Below, piece after piece: positions 15,877 through 23,296 of a stretch of 35,109 nucleotides of DNA; positions within the stretch are counted from its first letter, which is position 1, and every line of letters begins with the position of its first letter. The notes under the pieces were generated by a model, which did not search any database, had not been told where the DNA came from, and saw nothing but the letters and a program-made list of their open reading frames with translations. The stretch is taken from contig JAIQFZ010000062.1 of assembly GCA_020073015.1 (NCBI GenBank), positions 1-35,109 on the forward strand, in the 5' to 3' direction. The DNA comes from Terriglobia bacterium (GTDB lineage: Bacteria; Acidobacteriota; Terriglobia; Terriglobales; Acidobacteriaceae). Both the position numbers and the translations under genes were made by a program.

Positions 15877-17208
15877 ATGGAAAAACCCGTACGCAGTGCG
15901 TGGCAGATCTCGAACATGAGTTTCGGCTTCCTCGGGATCCAGTTTGGGTGGGGGCTGCAGCTGGCCAACATGAGCGCAATCTACGAGTATCTGGGCGCGC
16001 ATCCAGATCAGATCCCGTTCCTGTGGCTGGCCGCTCCGCTGACCGGACTCATCGTTCAGCCTATCATCGGACATTCGAGCGACCGCACCTGGGGGTGGTT
16101 GGGCCGGCGCCGCCCGTATTTCCTCACGGGCGCGCTCTTGAGTTCGGCGGCGCTTACTCTGATGCCGCGCGTTTCCGCGCTTTGGATGGCTGCCGGCCTG
16201 CTTTGGATTCTCGATGCCTCGATCAACGTCAGCATGGAACCGTTCCGCGCGTTCGTGGCCGATCTTCTGCCGGAGAAACAACGCACCCTTGGATTCACGA
16301 TGCAGAGCCTGTTCATTGGCCTGGGTGCAGTGTTTGCATCGGCGTTGCCTTACCTACTGACCCACGTGTTCCGGGTCAGTGATACGGGGGGCGCAACATC
16401 GGTCATTCCTTATACCGTCCGGCTCTCTTTTTCGATTGGGGCAGTCGTTTTCCTGACGGCTGTTCTCTACACGATCGTGACGACTAAGGAGTATCCGCCC
16501 GACGACATGGCCGCTTTCAAGCAGATGAAACAGGAACGATCGGGACTCCGAGAGAATGCTGCCGAGATTTTTCAGTCCATCCGCGAAATGCCTAAGACGA
16601 TGCGGGAACTCGCTCCTGTGCAGTTCTGCACCTGGTTGGGCCTGTTCTGCATGTGGCTCTATTTTGGCGTTGCGATTGCGCGAAGCGTGTTTGGCGCAGC
16701 GACGCCCACCTCCTCTGGATACAATGATGGCATTAAGTGGGGAGGAGTCTGCTTCGCTGTCTATTCCGCCGTCACGTTCGCATTCGCCTTTGTGTTGCCG
16801 TCTGTTGCCGGGACGCTGGGCCGGAAATGGACACACACTCTTTGCCTTATTTGCGGAGCGCTCGGACTGCTCTCGGTCAGTGTGATTCACGACAAATGGT
16901 TTCTGATCGGGCCTATGATCGGCGTCGGAATCGCCTGGGCCAGCATTCTGTCCATGCCGTACGCGGTGCTGGCAAGCTCGCTCCCTCCCGCGAAGACCGG
17001 CGTCTATATGGGGATTTTCAATTTCTTCATTGTGATCCCGGAGATCATCGCCGCCGCGTTCTTCAATCGCATTGTCAATTTCCTTGAACCCAACCTGCCG
17101 AAGTCGGTGGATGTTCGCCTCGCTGTTGTCATCATCGGCGGTTTCTCTCTGTTGCTGGCCGCGCTGTTGATGCAGCGAGTCAGCGATCCGGGAGAGAAAC
17201 TCGCGTAG
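15877..17208 (+). CDS. SLC45-like MFS disaccharide transporter
   Basis: 443 residues, ATG 15877, with a GGAGA about ten bases upstream. It is an inner-membrane importer with about 12 hydrophobic segments. The start (SFGFLGIQFGWGLQLANMSAIYEYLGA), the first-half loop IIGHSSDRTWGWLGRRRPYFLTG (the DRTxxxxGRRRP variant of the MFS motif A) and NVSMEPFRAFVADLLPEKQR are typical of the SLC45/sucrose-maltose-proton symporter branch. Placed directly after malQ, it probably imports maltose, maltodextrin or sucrose with protons. The two genes look like one transcription unit that ends at the hairpins at 17240-17297. Confidence 0.87.
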   Translation: MEKPVRSAWQISNMSFGFLGIQFGWGLQLANMSAIYEYLGAHPDQIPFLWLAAPLTGLIVQPIIGHSSDRTWGWLGRRRPYFLTGALLSSAALTLMPRVSALWMAAGLLWILDASINVSMEPFRAFVADLLPEKQRTLGFTMQSLFIGLGAVFASALPYLLTHVFRVSDTGGATSVIPYTVRLSFSIGAVVFLTAVLYTIVTTKEYPPDDMAAFKQMKQERSGLRENAAEIFQSIREMPKTMRELAPVQFCTWLGLFCMWLYFGVAIARSVFGAATPTSSGYNDGIKWGGVCFAVYSAVTFAFAFVLPSVAGTLGRKWTHTLCLICGALGLLSVSVIHDKWFLIGPMIGVGIAWASILSMPYAVLASSLPPAKTGVYMGIFNFFIVIPEIIAAAFFNRIVNFLEPNLPKSVDVRLAVVIIGGFSLLLAALLMQRVSDPGEKLA

Positions 17209-17230
17209 CAACTGTGGAAGAAGGTCTGTT

Positions 17231-17300
17231 TTTGGGTGGCGCAGCGCTTTTAGCGCTGCGATAAGGGCCCCTTTTTCAATAGCGGCTTCAGCCGCTGCGG
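17231..17300 (+). repeat. Dispersed palindromic repeat, copy A
   Basis: TTTGGGTGGCGCAGC, a variable centre, GCTGCGATAAG, a spacer and GCCGCTGCGG recur as copy B at 25256-25324. In copy A the first palindrome is perfect (CGCAGCGC-TTTTA-GCGCTGCG, 17240-17260), and so is the second (AGCGGCT-TC-AGCCGCT, 17281-17296). It follows the SLC45-like gene by 22 bases and may double as its terminator. Confidence 0.7.
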
Positions 17301-17371
17301 TCCGTGATCCGACTTCTTGCTCACGCTCCGGGTAATGGGCTTTTCCCGTTGCAGAGTGGCAGGCGAGTCCA

Positions 17372-18097
17372 TCAGCGCGAAGCTTCGAACCGGTAGCCGA
17401 CGCCACGCAGTGTCTTCAGATAGCGCGGATTCCGCGGGTCCGACTCGATCTTCTCCCGCAGACGGCGTACGAACACGTCAATCGAGCGCGGCGTCACGAA
17501 GGAACCTTCTTTCCACACTGCGTCGAGGAGTTGATCGCGGGTAAAGACCCGTCCGCGGTGCCGGGCCAGGTATTCCAGAAGCCGGAATTCCCGAACGGTG
17601 GTGGGCACGGTGCGGCCCCCGACTCGCACGGTCATGGATGCCAGGTCAATTTCTAAATCGCCTGCTTGAACAACCTCGGGATTGCAAACACCCACGGGAT
17701 CGCGGAGAGCATTCCGCACACGGGCAATCAGTTCTCTGGGGCTGAAAGGCTTGGCGATGTAGCCGTCGCCACCGACGTCGAAGGCGTGGACACGATCCGG
17801 TTCCTGGGTCCGGGCGGAAAGAAAGATGACCGGGGTTCGGGATAGCCGTTCATGTTGGCGAATCTGGCGGCACAGATCGAACCCGCTCATTCCCGGAAGC
17901 ATGATGTCCAGCAGAAACAAGGAAGGCTGCCGCATCGCCGCCGAAGAAACGACCGTTGCACCGGAGAAAAAAGTGGAAACGTCGTAGCCGGCGGTACGCA
18001 GATTATGTTCGATCAGATGCGAGACATCCGGATCATCTTCCACCACGAAGATCAGGTTCTGGGAGCGCGAATTGTCTGTGGCCTCCAAAGGATCCAT
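17372..18097 (-). CDS. Orphan OmpR/PhoB-family response regulator
   Basis: 241 residues, ATG 18097. Residues 14-130 form the receiver: acidic pair Asp21-Asp22, phospho-acceptor Asp64 in LFLLDIMLPGMSG, Ser94 in FLSAR and Lys116 in YIAKPFSPREL. The usual GADDY is GGDGY here. Residues about 145-238 are the winged-helix DNA-binding domain (LEIDLASMTVRVGGR, TVREFRLLEYLARHRGRVFTRDQLLDAVW, RSIDVFVRRLREKIE, YLKTLRGVGYRFE). No histidine kinase is encoded nearby, so the partner is unknown. Its own ribosome site is weak. Regulators of this class bind phased direct repeats, such as the TTTAC array at 11795-11943, but no direct link is shown. Confidence 0.95.
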   Translation of the reverse strand: MDPLEATDNSRSQNLIFVVEDDPDVSHLIEHNLRTAGYDVSTFFSGATVVSSAAMRQPSLFLLDIMLPGMSGFDLCRQIRQHERLSRTPVIFLSARTQEPDRVHAFDVGGDGYIAKPFSPRELIARVRNALRDPVGVCNPEVVQAGDLEIDLASMTVRVGGRTVPTTVREFRLLEYLARHRGRVFTRDQLLDAVWKEGSFVTPRSIDVFVRRLREKIESDPRNPRYLKTLRGVGYRFEASR

Positions 18098-18260
18098 GGG
18101 GGAAAACAGCTTCTAATCGTTTCCGGACGCTACGTTAGGTGAAGTCCAACCACACTAGAGCGGCCATGTTGCCGCAATGTTGCGGGATTGTTAAAACGCG
18201 ATGAATTTCGTTGGTCAGCGATTCGACGAGTCTGATTTTCTGACCAGCTCTGAACCTGCT

Positions 18261-18315
18261 GTTGAGTCCTCAACAAGAAGGTTGGCCCGCCGGAGCTGAC
18301 TCGCGCGGCGGGCCA
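18261..18315. terminator. Two stem-loops in the gap before the response regulator
   Basis: GTTGAG-TC-CTCAAC (18261-18274) and TGGCCCGCC ... GGCGGGCCA (18283-18291 with 18307-18315, 15-base loop) lie just beyond the stop of the minus-strand anchor-domain fragment. The position fits a terminator of that lost gene; there is no T-run. The rest of 18098-18336 shows nothing else I can support. Confidence 0.4.
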
Positions 18316-18336
18316 GTTGAGGTCCTGAACCAGATC

Positions 18337-18493
18337 TTAATTCCCGGTTCCCGATAACGCTGCTTTCTGGGGGCTCCCTCCGCCGTTGTCATTGACTTGC
18401 AGCGTGGCATTGCGGGCACCCGTTTTTGTGGGAGTGAGCTTCACCCGTAACCGTGCAACTCTGTCCGGCGGCGATGCTGGTGCCGCAGTTGCT
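18337..18493 (-). pseudogene. C-terminal fragment of a choice-of-anchor-D (ASPM/SPD-2/Hydin-like) repeat protein
   Basis: Reading the minus strand, SNCGTSIAAGQSCTVT (18493 to about 18446) is followed, after a one-base shift near 18445, by VKLTPTKTGARNATL, QVNDNGGGSPQKAALSGTGN and a TAA at 18337-18339. The chain 'N-C-G-x-S-I/L-A-A-G-x-S-C-T-V ... F-x-P-T-x-T-G ... L-x-V-x-D-N-x-x-G-S-P-Q-x-x-x-L-S-G-T-G' is the standard last repeat of choice-of-anchor-D surface proteins. A TAA five codons upstream in the same frame and the internal shift mean only a relic remains. The rest of the parent gene has been replaced by the frameshifted exported-family gene next to it. Confidence 0.65.
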
Positions 18494-18544
18494 CGGGCAG
18501 GGCCTCCTTTATTGCATCAAGCCACAGCTCGACACGCGTCGCAG

Positions 18545-19164
18545 TTACTTCTTTCTCGGCGGTGAGGGTAGTTTCTTCGGTTTGATTTCTTCCACGCGCG
18601 GGCACTTGCCGGTTGGCTGGAACAGCGCTGGATCCGGCGTCGCGAGCACAATGTCGCGAAAGATGAAGGTAGGGGAACCAGGAGCTTCGATCCTCACGGA
18701 GAACCCCTTCAGATCGTTCGCTTCCCACACTTTCGCGTGCAATGTTTTTCCGTCAGCTGATGTCAACACGACCTCTTCGACGGTGCAAGCGTGGCCTTCG
18801 AACACTTCAGTTCCTACAGGTTTTTTTCTATTTTCGTACCCGGCTCCTGTTGCAGGGGGCTGCGCATGATCATTGCTTTGTTCATCGGTAGTTCCATGCA
18901 AATTGCCCCGTTCTGGAACGCGTTATAGACCTTATTACTACCAGGGATATAAATGGTACTTTGACCGGGCGAGTTCTCCGTCCGGAAATTCGCGCCGGAT
19001 TTATAGATCTTCCACGGCGGGTTCTGCGGGCTCGTAGGAGGCGCCTGAGAAATCTGTGTAGCAGAGAAGGAGTCGGGCAGGCCCCAAACATCCTGTGCGG
19101 CTGCGCCGGCCGCTGGCAGCGCCAACGCAAGCACCACCCCTAGTTTCGTAATGGCTCTCAGCAT
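18545..19164 (-). pseudogene. Frameshifted paralogue (1 of 3) of a small exported family
   Basis: Start ATG 19164 with GGAGAG eight bases upstream, then a signal peptide (MLRAITKLGVVLALALPAAGAAAQ). The mature part DVWGLPDSFSATQISQAP ... KIYKSGANFRTENSPGQSTIYIPGSNKVYN ... CMELPMNKAMIMRSPLQQ runs to GTKIEKNL-stop. The remainder, KKPVGTEVFEGHACTVEEV ... SPTFIFRDIVLATPDPALFQPTGKCP, lies in the next frame. The break is exactly at seven A on the coding strand (18821-18827); one more A would join both parts colinearly with the intact neighbour at 19326-19967. It may be a real pseudogene, a sequencing slip or slippage-dependent expression. The family has no name I recognise. Confidence 0.8.
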
Positions 19165-19325
19165 TCGATGCACTCTCCACGTCACAAATAGTTCGCCCGC
19201 GGGAACTTGTCAGGAGGAATGTCAGGTGGCAGGACGAACGGTGCAACAATGTTGTAGTACGCTATTTCAATTGTCAAGACCAGCGGGGGCAGTTGGGAAA
19301 GAGATAATTCTGATACGGAGACCAT

Positions 19326-19967
19326 ATGCAATTTTCCAGAGTCAAACGCACAGCCACGCTTCTCATCGCATGGGCATTCCTAGCGGGCGTAGCCCACGCG
19401 CAGGATGCCTGGGGTTTACCGGATTTCTCAGCCACGCAGATATCCCAAGCGCCGGCGTCAGTCCCGCAGATGGGGCCGCTGAGGATCTACAAGTCGGGCA
19501 TGCGATATCGCACGGAACGGGACCCAGGACAAGCGGTCATCTGGCTGCCGGCTAGCGACAAAGTTTACAACCTGCTCCAGAACGGAGCGAGTTGCATGGA
19601 ATTGCCACTAAATAACGCTCCGCTGATGAGCAGCCCGCTGCAGCAGCCGGCGGATACCAAGATCGAAAGGAAAGTGGTTGGCCACGAAACGATGGAGGGG
19701 CATCCATGCACGGTCGAGGAAGTCACGCTGGCCGCACCAGATGGAAAAACCATGCAAGCCAAGGTTTGGGCAGCCACGGATCTGAAAGGTTTCCCGGTGA
19801 AAATTGAGGCCCTCCGGTCGCCCACATTCATTTTTCGGGACATCAAGCTGGAGACGCCCGACGCGGCGCTGTTTCAACCGCCCAGCAAATGCCCGCCCCT
19901 GGAGAAGATCAAGCCCAAGACGCTCTCCCCCCATCCACCCAAGCCATCACGTCCGCCAGATAAGTGA
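19326..19967 (+). CDS. Small exported protein of unknown family (paralogue 2 of 3, intact)
   Basis: 213 residues, ATG 19326, with CGGAGA seven bases upstream. The signal peptide covers about residues 1-25 (TLLIAWAFLAGVAHAQ). The mature protein begins DAWGLPDFSATQ and is rich in beta-strand patterns: RIYKSGMRYRTERDPGQAVIW, CMELPL, EGHPCTVEEVTLAAPDGKTMQAKVW, LKGFPVKIEA and SPTFIFRDIKLETPDAALFQPP. It has paired Cys residues (CMEL, CTVEE, KCPP) and ends in a Pro/Lys-rich tail. The repeated 'strand-turn-strand, then FxRDIxLxTPDxALFQP' layout suggests a lipoprotein-carrier-like half-barrel such as DUF4412/LolA relatives, but that is a guess. It is divergent from the frameshifted paralogue, sharing a 161-base upstream region. 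Confidence 0.72.
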   Translation: MQFSRVKRTATLLIAWAFLAGVAHAQDAWGLPDFSATQISQAPASVPQMGPLRIYKSGMRYRTERDPGQAVIWLPASDKVYNLLQNGASCMELPLNNAPLMSSPLQQPADTKIERKVVGHETMEGHPCTVEEVTLAAPDGKTMQAKVWAATDLKGFPVKIEALRSPTFIFRDIKLETPDAALFQPPSKCPPLEKIKPKTLSPHPPKPSRPPDK

Positions 19968-19987
19968 GTCGCCCGGCACGGTCCGAC

Positions 19988-20015
19988 AAAAAAAAGGCCC
20001 TGCGGGGCAGGGCCT
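19988..20015 (-). terminator. Rho-independent terminator of the sedolisin gene
   Basis: Read on the minus strand: AGGCCCTGC-CCC-GCAGGGCCT followed by eight T (the A-run 19988-19995 on the plus strand). It has a perfect 9-bp GC-rich stem and tail and lies 22 bases after the sedolisin stop. It also sits just beyond the convergent paralogue-2 stop. Confidence 0.88.
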
Positions 20016-20036
20016 CGAGTTTGCGACGCGATCAAT

Positions 20037-21407
20037 CTACTTCCCGACTTTTCCTCGCGGAGTACCAACGCCAGTGCAAAGGTCATACAACGCCGCGGCG
20101 CTGTAGCCGTTGGAACCGGATTTGGGGTCGTAGAAGTTCTTCTTATAGTCCACGGCGGTGGGCATCTGTCCGTAGATCAGGTAGGCTTCCTGGTTCTGCA
20201 GGTAGCCGAATCCCTGGAAGGCGTAGGGCGTTCCCTGTCCAACCTTGTTGCCGATGTTGTCGATGATACCGGCCAAAGCAGGTGAGGCAACGCTGGTACC
20301 GCCGACGATCCACCAGCCACCGTTGTAGTAGTCGTAGACCCACACGCCGCTGGCCGGGTCTGCGTTAAAGGAAAGATCGGGGATGGCGCGCGAGCCGCCG
20401 GCCGTCAGCGGGAACTGATAGCCCTGCGAGTTTTCGTATGCGCTGTATCCGCCACCCGAACCGCCCCAGCAGGACTCATTCGCGAAATTGCCGTTGGATT
20501 TGCGATTCACCGTGGTGCCGCCTGCGGCGAGGACCCAGGGAACCGAGGCTGGCCAGCTGGCGCCAGCACCACCGTCGCCCGAGGACGCCAAATAGGTGGT
20601 CTTGTCCCACGCGCTGTAGAAATTCGGATCAAAGCTCCCCTCGGTCGACCATTCCCCGCAACCCCAGCTATTGGAGACGGTGCCGCCGCCGGCCGCTTGC
20701 ACGTAGGCGCCAGCCCACTGCACCGCGTAGGCAAGATCGGCACAGGAGTTGGTGGCTGCCTCGACGAGGTAGACTGCGGCTGAGGGGGCCATTACGTGCG
20801 CCCACTCAATATCCAGCGCTTCTTCCAGCCCCCAACCAGTATTTCCCGCAGGCGGAGCATTCGAGGTGTAGCAACCGCCATTGACAGCGGCTGTGGTGCA
20901 GTAGATCTGCGCAAAGCTGGCCGCGGGCAGCCCCCAGTAACTGGAGAAGCTCGCCAGGTCATAGGCTGCGTAGGGGTTGTCGTAGGCATCCACCAGGGCG
21001 ATAGCTCCGAAGCCGCCGACTGGGTGCCGGGTACCGCCGGTTGCTGGGTTACATCCGGTATAGGTCGGTCCAATCTTGTAGACGCAGCCCATGGAGGCGG
21101 GTGTCTCCGCTTCGGTGATGAGCGGAACTGCCGCCGCCGCAGGCTTGGCGCCAGTGGCACTGCGAAGAACGTAATGAGTGTTGGCCAGCTTTCCAGCATC
21201 GCCCGGCTTGGCGATGCTGCTCTCCGGAATATAGGCATTCGTCAGGGCGGGTTTCGCACCCACTTGAGGCGCTGCGCCGCGGGTGCCTGCGATCGGCGCG
21301 TTGTCTTGGGCTAGGGCTACGGATGTCAGGCTCCCGGCAAGGGTTGCAATGATTGCGATGAGAGCTGCTTTGCTCGAAATGCTGTGACTAATTTTCTCGA
21401 CATACAT
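20037..21407 (-). CDS. Sedolisin-type (S53) serine-carboxyl peptidase, short pro-region
   Basis: 456 residues, ATG 21407, with GAGGAGAA nine bases upstream. Signal peptide about 1-33 (AALIAIIATLAGSLTSVALAQ). Catalytic residues of the S53 fold: Glu195 and Asp199 in GLEEALDIEWAHVMAP, Asp278 in YLASSGDGGAGASWPASVPWV and Ser372 in GGTSVASPALAGI. The last segment FYDPKSGSNGYSAAALYDLCTGVGTPRG matches the calcium-site end. It is a secreted acid-type endopeptidase. Most sedolisins carry an activation pro-domain of roughly 170-190 residues; here only about 90 residues separate the signal from the catalytic core (GFGAIALVDAYD). So it belongs to a pro-domain-poor subgroup or has lost the domain. It has its own terminator at 19988-20015. 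Confidence 0.88.
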   Translation of the reverse strand: MYVEKISHSISSKAALIAIIATLAGSLTSVALAQDNAPIAGTRGAAPQVGAKPALTNAYIPESSIAKPGDAGKLANTHYVLRSATGAKPAAAAVPLITEAETPASMGCVYKIGPTYTGCNPATGGTRHPVGGFGAIALVDAYDNPYAAYDLASFSSYWGLPAASFAQIYCTTAAVNGGCYTSNAPPAGNTGWGLEEALDIEWAHVMAPSAAVYLVEAATNSCADLAYAVQWAGAYVQAAGGGTVSNSWGCGEWSTEGSFDPNFYSAWDKTTYLASSGDGGAGASWPASVPWVLAAGGTTVNRKSNGNFANESCWGGSGGGYSAYENSQGYQFPLTAGGSRAIPDLSFNADPASGVWVYDYYNGGWWIVGGTSVASPALAGIIDNIGNKVGQGTPYAFQGFGYLQNQEAYLIYGQMPTAVDYKKNFYDPKSGSNGYSAAALYDLCTGVGTPRGKVGK

Positions 21408-21486
21408 AATTCATCTTCTCCTCGGTAGAAGTACGCGAGTCGGAACACACACGTCCGCTGACGCCCTCGACTGTTGATCGAAGGAC

Positions 21487-21505
21487 ACACAGAGACACTC
21501 TGTGT
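21487..21505. other. Hairpin in the sedolisin upstream region
   Basis: ACACAGAG-ACA-CTCTGTGT is a perfect 8-bp stem about 80 bases upstream of the sedolisin ATG. It may lie in the 5' leader or be an operator. The rest of the 334-base gap 21408-21741 shows no gene or RNA I can support. Confidence 0.35.
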
Positions 21506-21741
21506 TTCCAACCGTCGTCTAGTTTTCGTTGGCTTGCTTTACTTCGGGCCGGGGAAGAACGTTGGCCCCTTATGACTGGACAGCATCATGTGTCAGGTCC
21601 GATTCTTTGTCAAGAGAGAAACAGAGTCGAGCGCAAAAATAAATATCTGATCGGATATGAAACGAAAACGCGGTTTCCACCACACCTTCGTCGCCAGGCT
21701 GACGGCAACACGTTGATGAGAACTGGAGTGTGTGGGGTCTA

Positions 21742-21826
21742 TGGCGCGCCCGGAGAGATTCGAACTCCCGACCTACAGCTCCGGAGCTCCGGAGGGTGCT
21801 GCTCTATCCAGTTGAACTATGCGCGC
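21742..21826 (-). pseudogene. Decayed tRNA-Arg duplicate
   Basis: The 3' 45 bases (from the anticodon loop through the T-arm, acceptor and CCA) are identical to the intact tRNA-Arg at 22904-22980. The 5' half differs: acceptor GCGCGCA instead of GCGCCCG leaves mismatches at positions 5 and 7, GCAGC of the anticodon stem is GCACC, and CTCCGGAG is tandemly duplicated, adding eight bases in the anticodon arm (85 versus 77 nt). The upstream promoter is also copied, but its -10 reads CACACT (21842-21847) instead of TACACT. A functional cloverleaf is unlikely. Confidence 0.75.
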
Positions 21827-21917
21827 TCGGTGGATTCATCCAGTGTGCATCGCGGCCACGGGCGTCTCAATGTCCACGGTCCCACTTGGGGACCACTTAC
21901 CGGAGGGATTCCCCTGC

Positions 21918-22628
21918 TTACCTATTCTCCGGAGTTTTGGTATCAGCAGGCGCCTGCTGCTTGGGAACTGGCTGCTTCTTGGGTGGTTTGGGCGGGGTCA
22001 GTTGCTTTTCGGGAGGGACTACCTGGCCGGTTTTTTCGTAGGGCACGCACTTGTAGGCAGGATTGAACAGTTCAGGGCTGACAGTCTCAAACTTGACGTC
22101 GCGGTACACTGCCACCATCCCTTCACCCAGCTTGGTCTTGACCGCGATCTTCACGGGCACGCCTTTTAAGTCTTCCGCCTCCCATATTTTGAAAGACGTG
22201 GTTTTGCCGTCTGCGGCGGTGACCACCACAGTTTCGACCGTGCATTTGTGGCCTTCGAACTCTGCGCTTCCAGCATTGGTCCGTTCAACCTTGGTGCCGG
22301 AAATCAACTGCATGGGGCTGGGCAACATGGTGACCTGGTGTGTTTTCATCTGGACACAGACCGGTTTCGGCGAGTCCGTGTGAAAGAGATTGTAGGCCAG
22401 ATCGTCCTCGGGTCGATAGATGGTGGCAAGGCCGGGAGCGAACTCAATGCGGAACTTTGTGCCGGAACGATAGATCTTGGAGGGTGGCACACCGCGGTTC
22501 CGACTCTGCAAATACTCTGTCGCCGTGAAGTCGGGCAGCTTCCAGGCATCCTCCCCCAAGGCGAGCGCTCCGGGCACGAGCAGGGCGGCGAAAGTCGCAA
22601 GCTTCCCCAAGGTCGGCAGTCGTCGCAT
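21918..22628 (-). CDS. Small exported protein of unknown family (paralogue 3 of 3, divergent)
   Basis: 236 residues from ATG 22628, chosen because GAGGAGA lies seven bases upstream and a signal peptide follows (LATFAALLVPGALALG). It aligns along its length with the 19326-19967 protein: EDAWKLPDFTATEY, SKIYRSGTKFRIEFAPGLATIYRPEDDLAYN, MLPSPMQLISGTKVERT, EFEGHKCTVETVVVTAADGKT, LKGVPVKIAVK and VYRDVKFETVSPELFNPAYKCVP. The tail is Pro/Lys/Gln-rich (PPKPPKKQPVPKQQAP). It diverges more than the other two do from each other. It lies between the two tRNA-Arg copies. Function is unknown; the conserved Cys pair and repeated strand pattern suggest a ligand-binding periplasmic fold. Confidence 0.75.
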   Translation of the reverse strand: MRRLPTLGKLATFAALLVPGALALGEDAWKLPDFTATEYLQSRNRGVPPSKIYRSGTKFRIEFAPGLATIYRPEDDLAYNLFHTDSPKPVCVQMKTHQVTMLPSPMQLISGTKVERTNAGSAEFEGHKCTVETVVVTAADGKTTSFKIWEAEDLKGVPVKIAVKTKLGEGMVAVYRDVKFETVSPELFNPAYKCVPYEKTGQVVPPEKQLTPPKPPKKQPVPKQQAPADTKTPENR

Positions 22629-22903
22629 AAAAGATCTCCTCAATTTGCGAATTGATACTGTTACGGATCTGAACAGCCATTCGCTCTGCACGTTCGAGCG
22701 TTCGGGGGGAAGCACTGCCAACGCCTGTGTTGCCTGAGTTTTTCATGAATTGTATCAGGAGGGTCTGCGAAACATCGAATCCGAGGGTTGCCGTTCTGGG
22801 CGCTTCATCGCCGAAGATCAGTGCGAAACGAATTAAATCCAGCGGGGTGGGGATGCCGTGCTGGATCGCGAAGGCGAAGAGCGAGAATGAAGCGGAGGCA
22901 AAC

Positions 22904-22980
22904 TGGCGCGCCCGGAGAGATTCGAACTCCCGACCTACAGCTCCGGAGGCTGCCGCTCTATCCAGCTGAGCTACGGGCGC
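22904..22980 (-). tRNA. tRNA-Arg (anticodon CCG)
   Basis: 77 nt including an encoded CCA. On the minus strand: acceptor GCGCCCG pairs perfectly with CGGGCGC, D-stem GCTC/GAGC, anticodon stem GCAGC/GCTGT with loop CTCCGGA (anticodon CCG at 34-36), T-stem GGGAG/CTCTC with loop TTCGAAT, discriminator G. It reads CGG arginine codons, common in this GC-rich genome. A decayed copy lies 1.1 kb downstream at 21742-21826. Confidence 0.97.
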
Positions 22981-22995
22981 GCGGTGGATTCATCT

Positions 22996-23024
22996 AGTGT
23001 ACATCGCAAGCAGGGGCGTCTCAA
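22996..23024 (-). promoter_or_regulatory. Sigma-70-type promoter of tRNA-Arg
   Basis: On the minus strand, TTGAGA (23019-23024), a 17-base spacer and TACACT (22996-23001) precede the tRNA 5' end by 15 bases. The decayed tRNA copy keeps TTGAGA and the 17-base spacer (21842-21870) but has CACACT. Confidence 0.75.
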
Positions 23025-23050
23025 CGGCGGAGGATGCCGAGTCGCAGCGC

Positions 23051-23296
23051 TCAGCAGCCGCCGACTTTCCAGAAGTGTTCTTCCTGATAATCAAGGTGCA
23101 GCAGGCGGTTGCGCGGGTCGTGGCGCTTGCCGCAGTTGGGGCAGGGGATAAAGCTGCGGATGTGCATCCCCTTGCGATCGTAATCTTCGGAGACGGCAAA
23201 GCTGGCGCCGCAACTGCAGGGAATGAGGAACATGCGGAACTTCTTCTGTTCTTCGCACTTCTTTCCTGGGCGTTTCTGGGCGATCGCCTTCGGCAT
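23051..23296 (-). CDS. Small zinc-ribbon-like protein coupled to typA
   Basis: 81 residues. Its ATG (23294-23296) shares one base with the typA TGA (TGATG), a classic translational-coupling overlap. The N-terminus is very basic ([21 protein letters not shown]); the core has C-S-C-G about residue 28 and C-P-N-C-G about residue 53, a four-Cys pattern that would bind one zinc ion in a ribbon fold, followed by KRHDPRNRLLHLDYQEEHFW. A nucleic-acid or ribosome-related role fits the basic tail, the zinc ribbon and the coupling to a ribosome-binding GTPase, but this is inference. I do not recognise the family. Confidence 0.65.
   Translation of the reverse strand: MPKAIAQKRPGKKCEEQKKFRMFLIPCSCGASFAVSEDYDRKGMHIRSFIPCPNCGKRHDPRNRLLHLDYQEEHFWKVGGC

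Noticed and set aside
14551-16281. 576-residue antisense frame over malQ and the SLC45-like gene
   Set aside because: It spans the junction of two well-supported genes and has a low-complexity composition rich in Arg, His and Pro; it is a high-GC shadow.
21742-22980. A mobile island with tRNA attachment sites
   Set aside because: The tRNA copies are direct repeats, but only one gene lies between them, there is no integrase, and the copied promoter upstream argues for segmental duplication instead.
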